Shown here: positions 33,036 through 41,705 of the stretch, piece after piece | Position numbering within the stretch: position 1 is the stretch's first letter | Layout of the letters: the number at the start of each line of letters is the position of its first letter | Origin: Streptomyces sp. NBC_01445 | Lineage (GTDB): Bacteria > Actinomycetota > Actinomycetes > Streptomycetales > Streptomycetaceae | Assembly (NCBI RefSeq): GCF_035918235.1 | Contig: NZ_CP109485.1 | Span: 6,797,001-6,861,000, forward strand | Length of the DNA stretch: 64,000 bases | Direction of reading: 5' to 3' | Notes under the pieces: generated by a model | Databases searched by the model: none | Seen by the model: only the letters and a program-made list of their open reading frames with translations | Told to the model about the DNA's origin: nothing | Program-made: the position numbers and the translations under genes

Positions 33036-33973
33036 CGACCAGCGCCGAGACCGTCATCGCACCGCCGCGCGCGCAGGCCGCCGCGGCGGGCGCCGCCACC
33101 GTCGGCAGGAAGCAGGGCTTCCAGCACGGCGGCTGGTTCGTCGCCCCGTTCCTCGCACTGTTCGCGCTCTTCGTGATCTGGCCGCTGCTGCGCGGCATCT
33201 ACCTCAGTTTCACGGACGCCAACATCTCCGGCGACAGCGCGGGCTTCATCGGCTTCGACAACTACCGCGAGGCCCTCCATGACCCGCTGATGTGGGACTC
33301 GCTCGGCCACAGCGCCTTCTTCACGCTGCTCGTCGTGCCCTGCATCACCGTCCTCGCCTTCCTGCTCGCGATGCTGGCCCACCACATAGAGCGCGGCACA
33401 TGGCTGTGGCGGCTGTGCTTCTTCCTGCCGTTCCTGCTGCCCTCCACCGTCGCGGGTAACCTGTGGCAGTGGCTGTTCAACCCCGGTACGGGCATGGTCA
33501 ACCACGTCTTCGGCATCGACACCCCCTGGCTGACCGACAAGTCGTACGCGATGCTCGCCGTCGTCATCACGACCCTGTGGTGGACGGTCGGCTTCAGCTT
33601 CCTGCTCTACCTCGCCGCGCTCCAGGGCATCCCCGGGCACCTCTACGAGGCCGCGAAGCTGGACGGCGCGAACGCCTGGCACCGCATGGTCCACATCACC
33701 CTGCCGATGCTGCGCAACATCACGGGCCTCGTCATCGCCCTGCAGATCCTCGCCTCGCTCCAGGTCTTCGACCAGGCCGTCGTGATGCAGGACTTCGGGC
33801 CGGGGCCGGAGGAATCGACGCGCACCTTCGTGCAGTTCACCCTCGAACAGGGCTTCACCAGCTACCGCGTGGGCTACGCCTCCGCCATCTCCATCATCTT
33901 CTTCGTGATCATCGCGGCCGTCGCCCTCGCGCGGATGTGGCTGCTGCGCAACCGTGAGGAGGGCGCGCGATGA
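33032..33973 (+). CDS. CUT1 ABC sugar transporter permease (MalF type)
   Basis: The 313-residue membrane protein has six helices after a ~40-residue cytoplasmic N-terminus. The EAA loop is present as EAAKLDGANAWHRMVHITLP, which docks on the ATPase. It overlaps both neighbours by 4 bp. No ATPase gene is present in the operon, so it probably uses the shared MsiK-type ATPase common in Streptomyces. Confidence 0.93.
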   Translation: MTTSAETVIAPPRAQAAAAGAATVGRKQGFQHGGWFVAPFLALFALFVIWPLLRGIYLSFTDANISGDSAGFIGFDNYREALHDPLMWDSLGHSAFFTLLVVPCITVLAFLLAMLAHHIERGTWLWRLCFFLPFLLPSTVAGNLWQWLFNPGTGMVNHVFGIDTPWLTDKSYAMLAVVITTLWWTVGFSFLLYLAALQGIPGHLYEAAKLDGANAWHRMVHITLPMLRNITGLVIALQILASLQVFDQAVVMQDFGPGPEESTRTFVQFTLEQGFTSYRVGYASAISIIFFVIIAAVALARMWLLRNREEGAR

Positions 33974-34839
33974 CCACCGACGCCGCGCTGATACGCATCA
34001 AGACCCGTACGCGCAAGGCCTGGACGCCGAGCCAGATCGTGCTCACGCTCCTCGGCGTCGCCGTCTCCGCCGTCTTCCTGGCGCCGCTCGCCTGGGCCCT
34101 GTTCACCTCGCTGAAGTCGGAGACCGAGGCCGTCGAGGTGCCGCCGCACTGGCTGCCGAAGGAGTGGACCGGCCAGGCATGGAAGGCGCTCTTCCAGACC
34201 GGCAACATCACCGACTGGTTCGTCAACTCCCTTGTGGTGTCGGTCTGTGTGACCGCGATCGTGCTGACGGTGAGCGCGCTCGCCGGCTACGGATTCGCCC
34301 GCACCGAGTTCCGCGGCAAGAACGTCCTGATGGGCGTCGTCATGGCCGGACTCATGGTCTCCCCGGCGGTCCTCGGCGTGCCCCTGTTCACCACGGTCCA
34401 GCAGATGGGGATGGTCGACACGTACTGGGGCATGATCCTGCCGCAGTGCGCGCCGGCCGCGATGGTCTACATCCTCTACAAGTTCTTCCAGGGCATCCCC
34501 AAGGAACTGGAGGAGGCCGCGTTCATCGACGGCGCCGGACGCTGGCGGGTCTTCTTCACCATCGTCGTGCCGCTCGCCCGCCCCTCGCTCGCGGCGGTGG
34601 GCATCTTCACCTTCATCGCGTCGTGGAACAACTTCCTGTGGCCGTACATGGTCACCAACAACCCCGACCTGATGACCATGCCGAACGGCATCGCGACCGT
34701 CATGAACTCGTACGGCATCCAGTGGGCCCAGCTGATGGCCGGCGGTCTGATGGCGGGCCTGCCCCTGATCGTCGTCTTCGTCTTCTTCCAGCGCCAGATC
34801 GTCAGCGGCGTGGCCCACACGGGATTGGCGGGACAGTGA
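33970..34839 (+). CDS. CUT1 ABC sugar transporter permease (MalG type)
   Basis: The 289-residue protein has six membrane helices and the EAA loop EEAAFIDGAGRWRVFFTIVVP. It pairs with the preceding permease. Its stop overlaps the GTG of the arabinanase gene, showing that uptake and hydrolysis are expressed together. Confidence 0.93.
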   Translation: MTTDAALIRIKTRTRKAWTPSQIVLTLLGVAVSAVFLAPLAWALFTSLKSETEAVEVPPHWLPKEWTGQAWKALFQTGNITDWFVNSLVVSVCVTAIVLTVSALAGYGFARTEFRGKNVLMGVVMAGLMVSPAVLGVPLFTTVQQMGMVDTYWGMILPQCAPAAMVYILYKFFQGIPKELEEAAFIDGAGRWRVFFTIVVPLARPSLAAVGIFTFIASWNNFLWPYMVTNNPDLMTMPNGIATVMNSYGIQWAQLMAGGLMAGLPLIVVFVFFQRQIVSGVAHTGLAGQ

Positions 34840-35816
34840 CCGTACGCGCAGTGGGCAGACCCCTGGCAGCCGTGGCGGCCGCCGCCCTTCTCGCCCTGCT
34901 GCCCACGATGGCGCAGGCCGACGCCGCCTATCCGGACCCGCAGGCGATCACCGGCCAGCAGATCGTCCACGACCCGACGGTCATCAAGCTCAAGTCCGGC
35001 CAGTACGTGGCCTATTCGACCGGCGGCGTCATCGGAGCCCGCCTCTCGAAGGACCGCGTCCACTGGACCGACGAGGGCAACGCCTTCGCCGCGCCGCCGA
35101 GTTGGTGGTACGAGTACAACGACACCGGCGACCCGTGGGCTCCCGACATCTCCTACCGCGACGGCACGTACTGGCTCTACTACGCGGTCTCGTCCTGGGG
35201 CACGAACCACTCGGCGATCGGCGTCGCCACCTCCGCATCGGGTCTCCCAGGTACGTGGACGGACCACGGCAAGGTGTTCAGCTCCGGGACCACCGACACC
35301 TGGAACGCCATCGACCCGGCGATCGTCCGGGCCGACGGGAAACTGTGGATGAGCTTCGGCTCATACTGGTCCGGCATCCGCATGGTCGAGCTGAACCCGC
35401 GGACCGGCAAGGCGATCGAGGGCGCGACCGTCCACCACCTGGCGACCCGCCCCGACGCCCCGTACGCGGTCGAGGGCCCGGCCGTCGTCCACCACGGCCG
35501 CTACTACTACCTTTTCGCCTCGTACGACGCGTGCTGCTCCGGCGTGAACTCCACGTACAAGATCCGGGTCGGCCGCTCGACCTCGGTCACGGGCCCGTAC
35601 GCGGACGAGGACGGCACCCCGCTCCTGGCCGGCGGCGGCACGCTGCTCCTCGCCGGGCACGGCCGGTTCGTCGGCACGGGGGGCGAGTCCGTCTTCCGCG
35701 ACAAGGGGCGTGACGTACTCGCGTACCACTACTACGACGCCGGCGACTCCGGCACCCCCAAGCTCGGCCTCAACGAGCTGAGCTGGGGCAAGGACGGCTG
35801 GCCGGCTGTCCGCTGA
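34836..35816 (+). CDS. Secreted GH43 endo-1,5-alpha-L-arabinanase
   Basis: The 326-residue enzyme has a Sec signal peptide (cleavage near AQADA) and the GH43 five-bladed propeller. The three catalytic acids are visible: Asp in IVHDPTV, Asp in AIDPAIV and Glu in AVEGPAV. Family members cut the alpha-1,5 backbone of arabinan and release oligosaccharides, which the transporter encoded just upstream could import. The GTG at 34836 overlaps the permease stop (GTGA). Confidence 0.9.
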   Translation: MTVRAVGRPLAAVAAAALLALLPTMAQADAAYPDPQAITGQQIVHDPTVIKLKSGQYVAYSTGGVIGARLSKDRVHWTDEGNAFAAPPSWWYEYNDTGDPWAPDISYRDGTYWLYYAVSSWGTNHSAIGVATSASGLPGTWTDHGKVFSSGTTDTWNAIDPAIVRADGKLWMSFGSYWSGIRMVELNPRTGKAIEGATVHHLATRPDAPYAVEGPAVVHHGRYYYLFASYDACCSGVNSTYKIRVGRSTSVTGPYADEDGTPLLAGGGTLLLAGHGRFVGTGGESVFRDKGRDVLAYHYYDAGDSGTPKLGLNELSWGKDGWPAVR

Positions 35817-35854
35817 CTCGATCAACGTACGTAATCCCGAACCCTGAGGGAGAC

Positions 35855-37363
35855 ATGACCCGCACCGCACGCTTCGCCCTCGACCCCGCCTTCACGGTCG
35901 GCACGGTCGACCCCCGGCTCTTCGGCTCCTTCGTGGAGCACCTGGGCCGCTGTGTCTACACCGGCATCTTCGAGCCGGACCACCCCACCGCCGATGAGGC
36001 GGGCCTGCGCCAGGACGTCCTGGAACTGGTCCGCGAACTCGGCGTCACCGCCATCCGCTATCCCGGTGGCAACTTCGTCTCCGGCTACAAGTGGGAGGAC
36101 TCGGTCGGCCCCGCCGAGGAGCGCCCGCGCCGTCTCGACCTGGCCTGGCGCACGACGGAGTCGAACCGCTTCGGCCTGTCCGAGTACATCGCGTTCCTGA
36201 AGAAGGTCGGCCCGCAGGCCGAACCGATGATGGCGGTGAACCTCGGCACGCGCGGCGTCGCGGAGGCCATCGAACTCCAGGAGTACGCCAACCACCCGGC
36301 GGGCACGGAGCTGTCGGACCGCCGCATCGCCCACGGCGACAAGGACCCCTTCGGCATCAGGCTCTGGTGCCTGGGCAACGAGATGGACGGACCGTGGCAG
36401 ACCGGCCACAAGACGGCCGAGGAGTACGGGCGGCTCGCCGCCGAGACGGCGCGTGCGATGCGCCAGATCGACAAGGACGTCGAGCTGGTCGCCTGCGGCA
36501 GCTCGGGCCAGGGCATGGACACGTTCGCCGAGTGGGAGGCGAAGGTCCTGCAGGAGACCTACGACCTGGTCGACTACATCTCGCTCCACGCGTACTACGA
36601 AGAGCACGACGGCGACCGGGACTCCTTCCTCGCGTCGGCGGTGGACATGGAGTCGTTCATCGAGAACGTCGTCGCAACGTGCGATCACGTGGGCGCGCGC
36701 CTCAAGTCGAAGAAGAAGATCAACCTCTCTTTCGACGAGTGGAACGTCTGGTACATGTCGCGCACGGACGCCGAGGTCTCCGCCCTCGACTGGCCTCAGG
36801 CCCCCCGCCTCCTGGAGGACGTCTACTCGGTCACCGACGCGGTCGTCTTCGGTTCGCTCCTGATCGCCCTGCTCCGCCACGCGGACCGCGTCACGGTGGC
36901 CTGCCTGGCCCAACTCGTCAACGTCATCGCCCCGATCATGACCGAGCCCGGCGGCCCGGCCTGGCGCCAGACGACGTTCTTCCCGTTCGCGGCGGCGTCG
37001 CGGTACGGGCGCGGCGAGGTCCTCGACGTACGCATGTCAGGACCGACGTACGACACGAAGCGCCACGGCACCGCGGACCTGCTGCACGCTACGGCGGTCC
37101 GCGCGGAGGACGGCACGGTCACTGTGTTCGCGGTCAACCGCAGTCAGACGGAGTCCCTGCCGCTCGAAGTGGCGATGCATGGGCTGGAGCTGGGTGAGGT
37201 CGTCGAACACTCGGTGCTTGCCGACGCCGACCCGGACGCCCGCAACACGCTCGCGGAGCCGGAGCGCGTCGCGCCGCACGCGGGTACGGGCACGAGGCTT
37301 GAGGACGGCACGCTCAAGGCGACCCTTGAGCCGCTGTCGTGGAATGTGATCCGGCTCGGCTGA
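35855..37363 (+). CDS. GH51 alpha-L-arabinofuranosidase
   Basis: The 502-residue enzyme has the GH51 barrel with the acid/base Glu in LGNEMDG and the nucleophile Glu in SFDEWNVWY, plus the FVEHLGRCVYTGI start typical of intracellular members. No signal peptide is seen, so it trims imported arabino-oligosaccharides to L-arabinose in the cytoplasm. It follows the arabinanase by 38 bp and is the last gene of the operon, which ends at the terminator at 37378-37420. GGGAG precedes the ATG. Confidence 0.93.
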   Translation: MTRTARFALDPAFTVGTVDPRLFGSFVEHLGRCVYTGIFEPDHPTADEAGLRQDVLELVRELGVTAIRYPGGNFVSGYKWEDSVGPAEERPRRLDLAWRTTESNRFGLSEYIAFLKKVGPQAEPMMAVNLGTRGVAEAIELQEYANHPAGTELSDRRIAHGDKDPFGIRLWCLGNEMDGPWQTGHKTAEEYGRLAAETARAMRQIDKDVELVACGSSGQGMDTFAEWEAKVLQETYDLVDYISLHAYYEEHDGDRDSFLASAVDMESFIENVVATCDHVGARLKSKKKINLSFDEWNVWYMSRTDAEVSALDWPQAPRLLEDVYSVTDAVVFGSLLIALLRHADRVTVACLAQLVNVIAPIMTEPGGPAWRQTTFFPFAAASRYGRGEVLDVRMSGPTYDTKRHGTADLLHATAVRAEDGTVTVFAVNRSQTESLPLEVAMHGLELGEVVEHSVLADADPDARNTLAEPERVAPHAGTGTRLEDGTLKATLEPLSWNVIRLG

Positions 37364-37377
37364 TCCACGGCGTCGGC

Positions 37378-37420
37378 CACTGAGCGGCCTGAGGGGATGT
37401 CGCCCTCCGGCCGCTCAGTG
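37378..37420. terminator. Bidirectional terminator between convergent arabinofuranosidase and GH35 genes
   Basis: CACTGAGCGGCC (37378-37389) pairs perfectly with GGCCGCTCAGTG (37409-37420) around a 19-base loop. It lies between the two convergent stops and could end transcription from both sides. Confidence 0.75.
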
Positions 37421-37435
37421 CCACTCAGGGGGTGG

Positions 37436-40381
37436 TCACACGCCAGGCGACGGAACCGCCCGCACCTCCACTCCGCCCGCCGCGCTCCCGAGGAGCTTCA
37501 GCTGTACGTCTCCCGGGCCCGCCGGGGTCGTGCCGTCGGCGAGGACGGCCAGGGCGAGGGTGTTGGCGCCGCGGGTGCGCAGGATGCCGTTCGGGACGGC
37601 GAACGTGTGCTGGGGGCCCACGTCGTTGATGTACTGGCCCATGTTCCAGCCGTTGACGTAGAGCTGGACGCGGTAGGCGTGGGCCGCGTCGTCCGTGAAC
37701 GTGAGGCCGATCGAGGCGTCCACGTCGTGGTCGACGGCGAGCCGGAACGTGGTGCGGTACCAGGAGATCCCCTGCCGTGCCGGGCCGTCGACCGGGAACG
37801 TGGCCCGCTCCCAGCCGCCGTCCGCGTCGAGATCGAGCCCCGGCAGGTGCCAGCCGTGCCGCTCCCCGTACAGGCCGCCCGTGTTGAGCGGTCCGCGCAC
37901 CGGGTCCGTGCCCGAAGCGCCCTGGATGCGCCAGGCCACGGCCGGATCCGCGCCCGTGAACGCCACCCCGGTCAGGCCGCGCGCCGACTTGTGCGAGTCC
38001 CGGGCGCCGCCGTCCTCGTCGTGCTGCATGCGGCGGACGAGGACCGAGAGGACATGGCCGCCGGCGGTGCGCAGGTCGGCGGGCAGGGCGAAGGCCGCCG
38101 TCGCCGTCCACGTGCCCTGGGTGGACTGGGCCGACGTCGGCACCGGCATCCGGTGCGTGCCGAGGGGGCGGCCGTCGAGCCACGCCATCAGCAGGCCCTG
38201 GGTGCCGGTGGAGTACGCCAGGTTCACCGACTCGGCACCGCTCGCGTCGTCGAACGAACCCCGGTACCAGACGTCGCCGTAGTGGAAGCCGTAGTCATCG
38301 GCGAACAGGACGGGCCGGCCCGCGGGCACGGGCGTCGTCGAGTACGACGTCGCCTTGTCGGCGACGGTCCAGTCCGTGTCGTTGAAGTCCTGCTCCGACT
38401 CCGGGTTTTCGGGCCGTTGCCGCCAGTGTGTGAGCGCGGGCAGCTGTACCTCCGGAACGCCCGGGAGTGCCCGCTCGGCGGCGAAGCTGCCGGAAGGTGT
38501 GGTGCGCACATGGACCGGGCCGTTGTTCCAGGTGATCCGCTGCACGCCGCGCGGCGCCCAGACCTCCAGGTCGGCGTCCTCGATCGTGTCGCCCGTCAGG
38601 TGGAGGGTGGCGCCGTCGAGTCCGGCCCGGCGCAGCAGCGCGGGACCGCGGACGAGGACCGGGCCCGAAGGGGTGTCGTAGCGCCAGAGCCGCGCTGATG
38701 TCTCGTCGTCCGCGAACAGGACGAGGAGCGTGCCGCCCACCAGTACCCTCACCAGGCCGCCCAGGTGGGTGGAGATACGCAGGATTCCGTCCTCGTACGT
38801 AGCGGTTGCCGGCCCGTCGAGGACCGTGACCTCCGGCTCCTCCTCGTACGCGAAGGCCGCCTCGGCCGGCTCTCCCGGCCGGCCCGCGAACACCGCGACG
38901 TCCCGGCGCCCCGCGCTCAGCTGGATCATCGGCTGGACCGTCGAGTACGCCAACTCCCGTTGCCCCAGAGCGGTATCGGCCAGAACGAGCTTCGCGTCCT
39001 TCGCGCCGACCGTGACCTCCGAGTTCACCGAGCCCAGTGGCAGCGTCGATGTGATGGACGCCGACGTGTCGTTGCGCAGGACGTAGACGTGCGCGCCCGT
39101 GTCGGGATTCGTCAGGTGGTAGACCTTCAGGGCTGGGTCGGCGGCCGCCGTGTCCTGCGCCCGGTCCAGCTTCGCCAGGTCCGGCACGGAACGGAGCAGT
39201 TGGCCGATCTGGTGCATGGGCGTCAGCTTGGACGTGACATTGCGCGCCTCGTCGAGGGCCGCCCCGTAGTCGTACGACGTGTAGACGACCGGCGCGGGGA
39301 GCCAGCCCCAGCTGGTGCCGCCGAACGTCATGTAGACGTTGTGGATCTTTATGCCGTTGGCGAGGTTGGTGAGGTAGAAGCGCCGCTCGTACGCCGCGTC
39401 GCGGGTGCGCCGCGACTCCTCGTATCCCTTGCCGGCGAACACGGCGCCGCCCCACGGGTCGAACCAGCCGCCCCCGAACTCGGCCATCAGACCTGGGGTG
39501 TCGGGGCTCGCCGTCGACCCGCCCTTGGCGCCGCCCACGCCGAAGTAGCCCCAGTCCGGCGGGTTGCCCGACGGCGACGGGTAGCCGTCGAATCCGTAGA
39601 GGTAGCGCCCGGACTCGTCACCCGTGCTGAACGAGCCCGGAGCCCAGTAGCCGTTGCGGCCCTTGTCGTTGTGGAACAGCGGAACGTCGATACCGTCGGC
39701 GCGGACCTTCGCGTACAGGTGCGCCATATAGTCCTTGCCGGCCGGGCTGGTCACGTTCGAGGCGTACTCGTTCTCCAGCTCGTAGAGGACGACCGTGCCC
39801 TTGCCGCGCGTGTACTGGTACCGGGCGATGATCTCGTTCACGGCCGTCAAGTACTCGTCCACGTACGCCAGATAGGTGGGATCCGAGGTACGGGCCGTGC
39901 CCTTGGTGGCCGTCAGCCAGCCGGGGAATCCGCCCGCGTCGACCTCCGCGTTGATGTACGGGCCGGGGCGCGCGATGACGTACAGACCCTCCTCGGCGGC
40001 CGTCTCCAGGAAGCGGCCGAGGTCGCGCACGCCCGTGAAGTCGTAGAGGCCGGGGGCTGGGGAGTGGAAGTTCCACGCGACGTAGATGCTGATGGCGTTG
40101 TAGCCGTGCGCGCGCAGCTTCTGCAGCACGTCCCGCCACAGCGACGGGCTCGGCAGCCGGAACGGGTGCACCTCGCCCGACCACAGGACGACCCGGCTGC
40201 CGTCCACGAGCAGCGAGTACTTGTCGAAGGTGACGGTGTGCGTCTGCCCGTCGGCCTCGGGTACGGGGGCGGGGGCGGACGTGTCGTCGGGAGTGGCTGC
40301 GCCGGCCGTCGGCAGCGGCAGGGCGAGGCTCGCCGCGGTGGTGGCGGTGAGCGCCGTGAACGTGCGTCTGCTGAGCTTCAA
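37436..40381 (-). CDS. Tat-exported GH35 beta-galactosidase
   Basis: The 981-residue enzyme starts at a TTG (40381), seven bases after GGAG; the open frame continues upstream into the galM gene but without a start that keeps the signal. A Tat-type signal (LSRRTF then a hydrophobic run) is followed by the GH35 barrel. The acid/base Glu lies in LENEYAS and the nucleophile Glu in MAEFGGG. The C-terminal half carries beta-jelly-roll modules. It would remove beta-galactose from arabinogalactan or pectin side chains outside the cell. A terminator separates it from the galM operon. Confidence 0.88.
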   Translation of the reverse strand: MKLSRRTFTALTATTAASLALPLPTAGAATPDDTSAPAPVPEADGQTHTVTFDKYSLLVDGSRVVLWSGEVHPFRLPSPSLWRDVLQKLRAHGYNAISIYVAWNFHSPAPGLYDFTGVRDLGRFLETAAEEGLYVIARPGPYINAEVDAGGFPGWLTATKGTARTSDPTYLAYVDEYLTAVNEIIARYQYTRGKGTVVLYELENEYASNVTSPAGKDYMAHLYAKVRADGIDVPLFHNDKGRNGYWAPGSFSTGDESGRYLYGFDGYPSPSGNPPDWGYFGVGGAKGGSTASPDTPGLMAEFGGGWFDPWGGAVFAGKGYEESRRTRDAAYERRFYLTNLANGIKIHNVYMTFGGTSWGWLPAPVVYTSYDYGAALDEARNVTSKLTPMHQIGQLLRSVPDLAKLDRAQDTAAADPALKVYHLTNPDTGAHVYVLRNDTSASITSTLPLGSVNSEVTVGAKDAKLVLADTALGQRELAYSTVQPMIQLSAGRRDVAVFAGRPGEPAEAAFAYEEEPEVTVLDGPATATYEDGILRISTHLGGLVRVLVGGTLLVLFADDETSARLWRYDTPSGPVLVRGPALLRRAGLDGATLHLTGDTIEDADLEVWAPRGVQRITWNNGPVHVRTTPSGSFAAERALPGVPEVQLPALTHWRQRPENPESEQDFNDTDWTVADKATSYSTTPVPAGRPVLFADDYGFHYGDVWYRGSFDDASGAESVNLAYSTGTQGLLMAWLDGRPLGTHRMPVPTSAQSTQGTWTATAAFALPADLRTAGGHVLSVLVRRMQHDEDGGARDSHKSARGLTGVAFTGADPAVAWRIQGASGTDPVRGPLNTGGLYGERHGWHLPGLDLDADGGWERATFPVDGPARQGISWYRTTFRLAVDHDVDASIGLTFTDDAAHAYRVQLYVNGWNMGQYINDVGPQHTFAVPNGILRTRGANTLALAVLADGTTPAGPGDVQLKLLGSAAGGVEVRAVPSPGV

Positions 40382-40433
40382 CTGACGTCTCCATAGGGCT
40401 TGGTGAAGCAATTGCGAAGGGGGAGGAACGACA

Positions 40434-40468
40434 CCGGCCTCGCCCGTGGTCGTCACGGGCGAGGCCGG
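40434..40468 (-). terminator. Terminator after the galM gene
   Basis: CCGGCCTCGCCCGTG (40434-40448) and CACGGGCGAGGCCGG (40454-40468) form a perfect 15-bp stem with a 5-base loop. It stands just past the leftward galM stop, so GH35 must have its own promoter in the remaining short gap. Confidence 0.75.
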
Positions 40469-40487
40469 GGGATGTGGGCGGGGTCGG

Positions 40488-41648
40488 TCAGGCGCTGAAC
40501 GAGTGCACTGTCGTCGTCCGGTACGTCTCGCCCGGGCGCAGCACCGTCGACGGGAACGCCGGATGGTTCGGCGAGTCCGGGAAGTGCTGCGTCTCCAGGC
40601 ACAGGCCGTCGCCCTGCCGGTAGGTGCGCCCGGAGGGGCCGGTGAGCGTGCCGTCGAGGAAGTTGCCCGAGTAGAACTGGACGCCCGGCTGATCCGTGGC
40701 GATCTCCAGAGTGCGGCCGGAGGACGGGTCGCGCAGTGTCGCGAAGTGCACCGGCCGCGCCGTGATCCCCTTGTCGAGGACCCAGTTGTGGTCGAAGCCC
40801 TTGGCCGTGACCAGCTGCGGGTGCGCGGTGCGAATGTCGCGGCCGATCGGCTTCGCGGAACGGAAGTCGAACGGGGTGCCCGCGACCCTCGCCCGCTCAC
40901 CGGTCGGGATGAGGCCCGAATCGGTGGGCGTGTAACGGGAGGCGGCGAGGGTGAGTTCGTGGTCGTAGATGCCGCCGCTGCCCTCGCCCGCGAGGTTGTA
41001 GTACGTGTGGTTCGTCAGGTTCACGACGGTCGCCTTGTTCGTCGTCGCCTCGTAGTCGATGCGCCAGTCGCCGCTCGCCCCGAGGGTGTAGGTGACCGTT
41101 ACCTTGAGCGTGCCTGGGTAGCCCATCTCGCCGTCGACCGACGTGTAGTGCAGCTTCAGGCCGACGTCGGAGCCGGAGTTGAAGTCTTCCACGTCCCACA
41201 CCCGCGTGTTGAAGCCCTTCGCCCCGCCGTGCAGGGAGTTGGCCCCGTCGTTCACGGAGAGCTGATACGTCGTGCCGTCGAGGGCGAACCGGCCGTTCGC
41301 GATGCGGTTGCCGTAGCGGCCGATCGTGGCACCGAAGAACGTGGTGCCGGCGACGTAGTCCTCGATGGTGTCGTAGCCGAGGGAGACGTTCACGTACCGG
41401 CCGTGGCGGTCCGGTATCTCCAGGGACTGGACGATGCCGCCGTAGGAGAGGACCTTCAGGCGGGTGCCGCCGTTCTCCAGGGACCAGCGGTAGATCCTCG
41501 TGCCGTCGGCGAGCTTGCCGAAGAGCTCCTTCACGGGCCTCCTGCTTCCCGAGGTGGAGCCTGAGGCGTGGGCTGTTCCGCCCAGCGCGGTGGCTGCTGC
41601 ACCGGCAGCGGCGCCCGATGCGAGGAGAGTGCGTCTGCTCAGTTCCAT
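40488..41648 (-). CDS. galM: Tat-exported aldose 1-epimerase
   Basis: The 386-residue protein begins at ATG 41648 after AGGGAG with the Tat signal LSRRTLLASGAAAGAAATAL, which is rare for this normally cytosolic enzyme. The GalM fold shows NRIANGRF, the catalytic His in LTNHTYYNL and the catalytic Glu in the CLETQHFPDSP region. It interconverts alpha and beta anomers of galactose or arabinose. It lies 57 bp after the CUT2 permease and completes that operon, so it may equilibrate sugars outside before import. The cytosolic paralog is at 57377-58369. Confidence 0.9.
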   Translation of the reverse strand: MELSRRTLLASGAAAGAAATALGGTAHASGSTSGSRRPVKELFGKLADGTRIYRWSLENGGTRLKVLSYGGIVQSLEIPDRHGRYVNVSLGYDTIEDYVAGTTFFGATIGRYGNRIANGRFALDGTTYQLSVNDGANSLHGGAKGFNTRVWDVEDFNSGSDVGLKLHYTSVDGEMGYPGTLKVTVTYTLGASGDWRIDYEATTNKATVVNLTNHTYYNLAGEGSGGIYDHELTLAASRYTPTDSGLIPTGERARVAGTPFDFRSAKPIGRDIRTAHPQLVTAKGFDHNWVLDKGITARPVHFATLRDPSSGRTLEIATDQPGVQFYSGNFLDGTLTGPSGRTYRQGDGLCLETQHFPDSPNHPAFPSTVLRPGETYRTTTVHSFSA

Positions 41649-41705
41649 GTGCGGCTCCCTCAAAGGGTGGGCCCCGCCGGGCTTCGGCCGACGGGGTGAG
41701 CTGAC

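Noticed and set aside
40382..40900. In-frame upstream extension of the GH35 gene to 40900
   Set aside because: It would run through a terminator and into the galM coding sequence; the TTG at 40381 gives a proper Tat signal and ribosome site.
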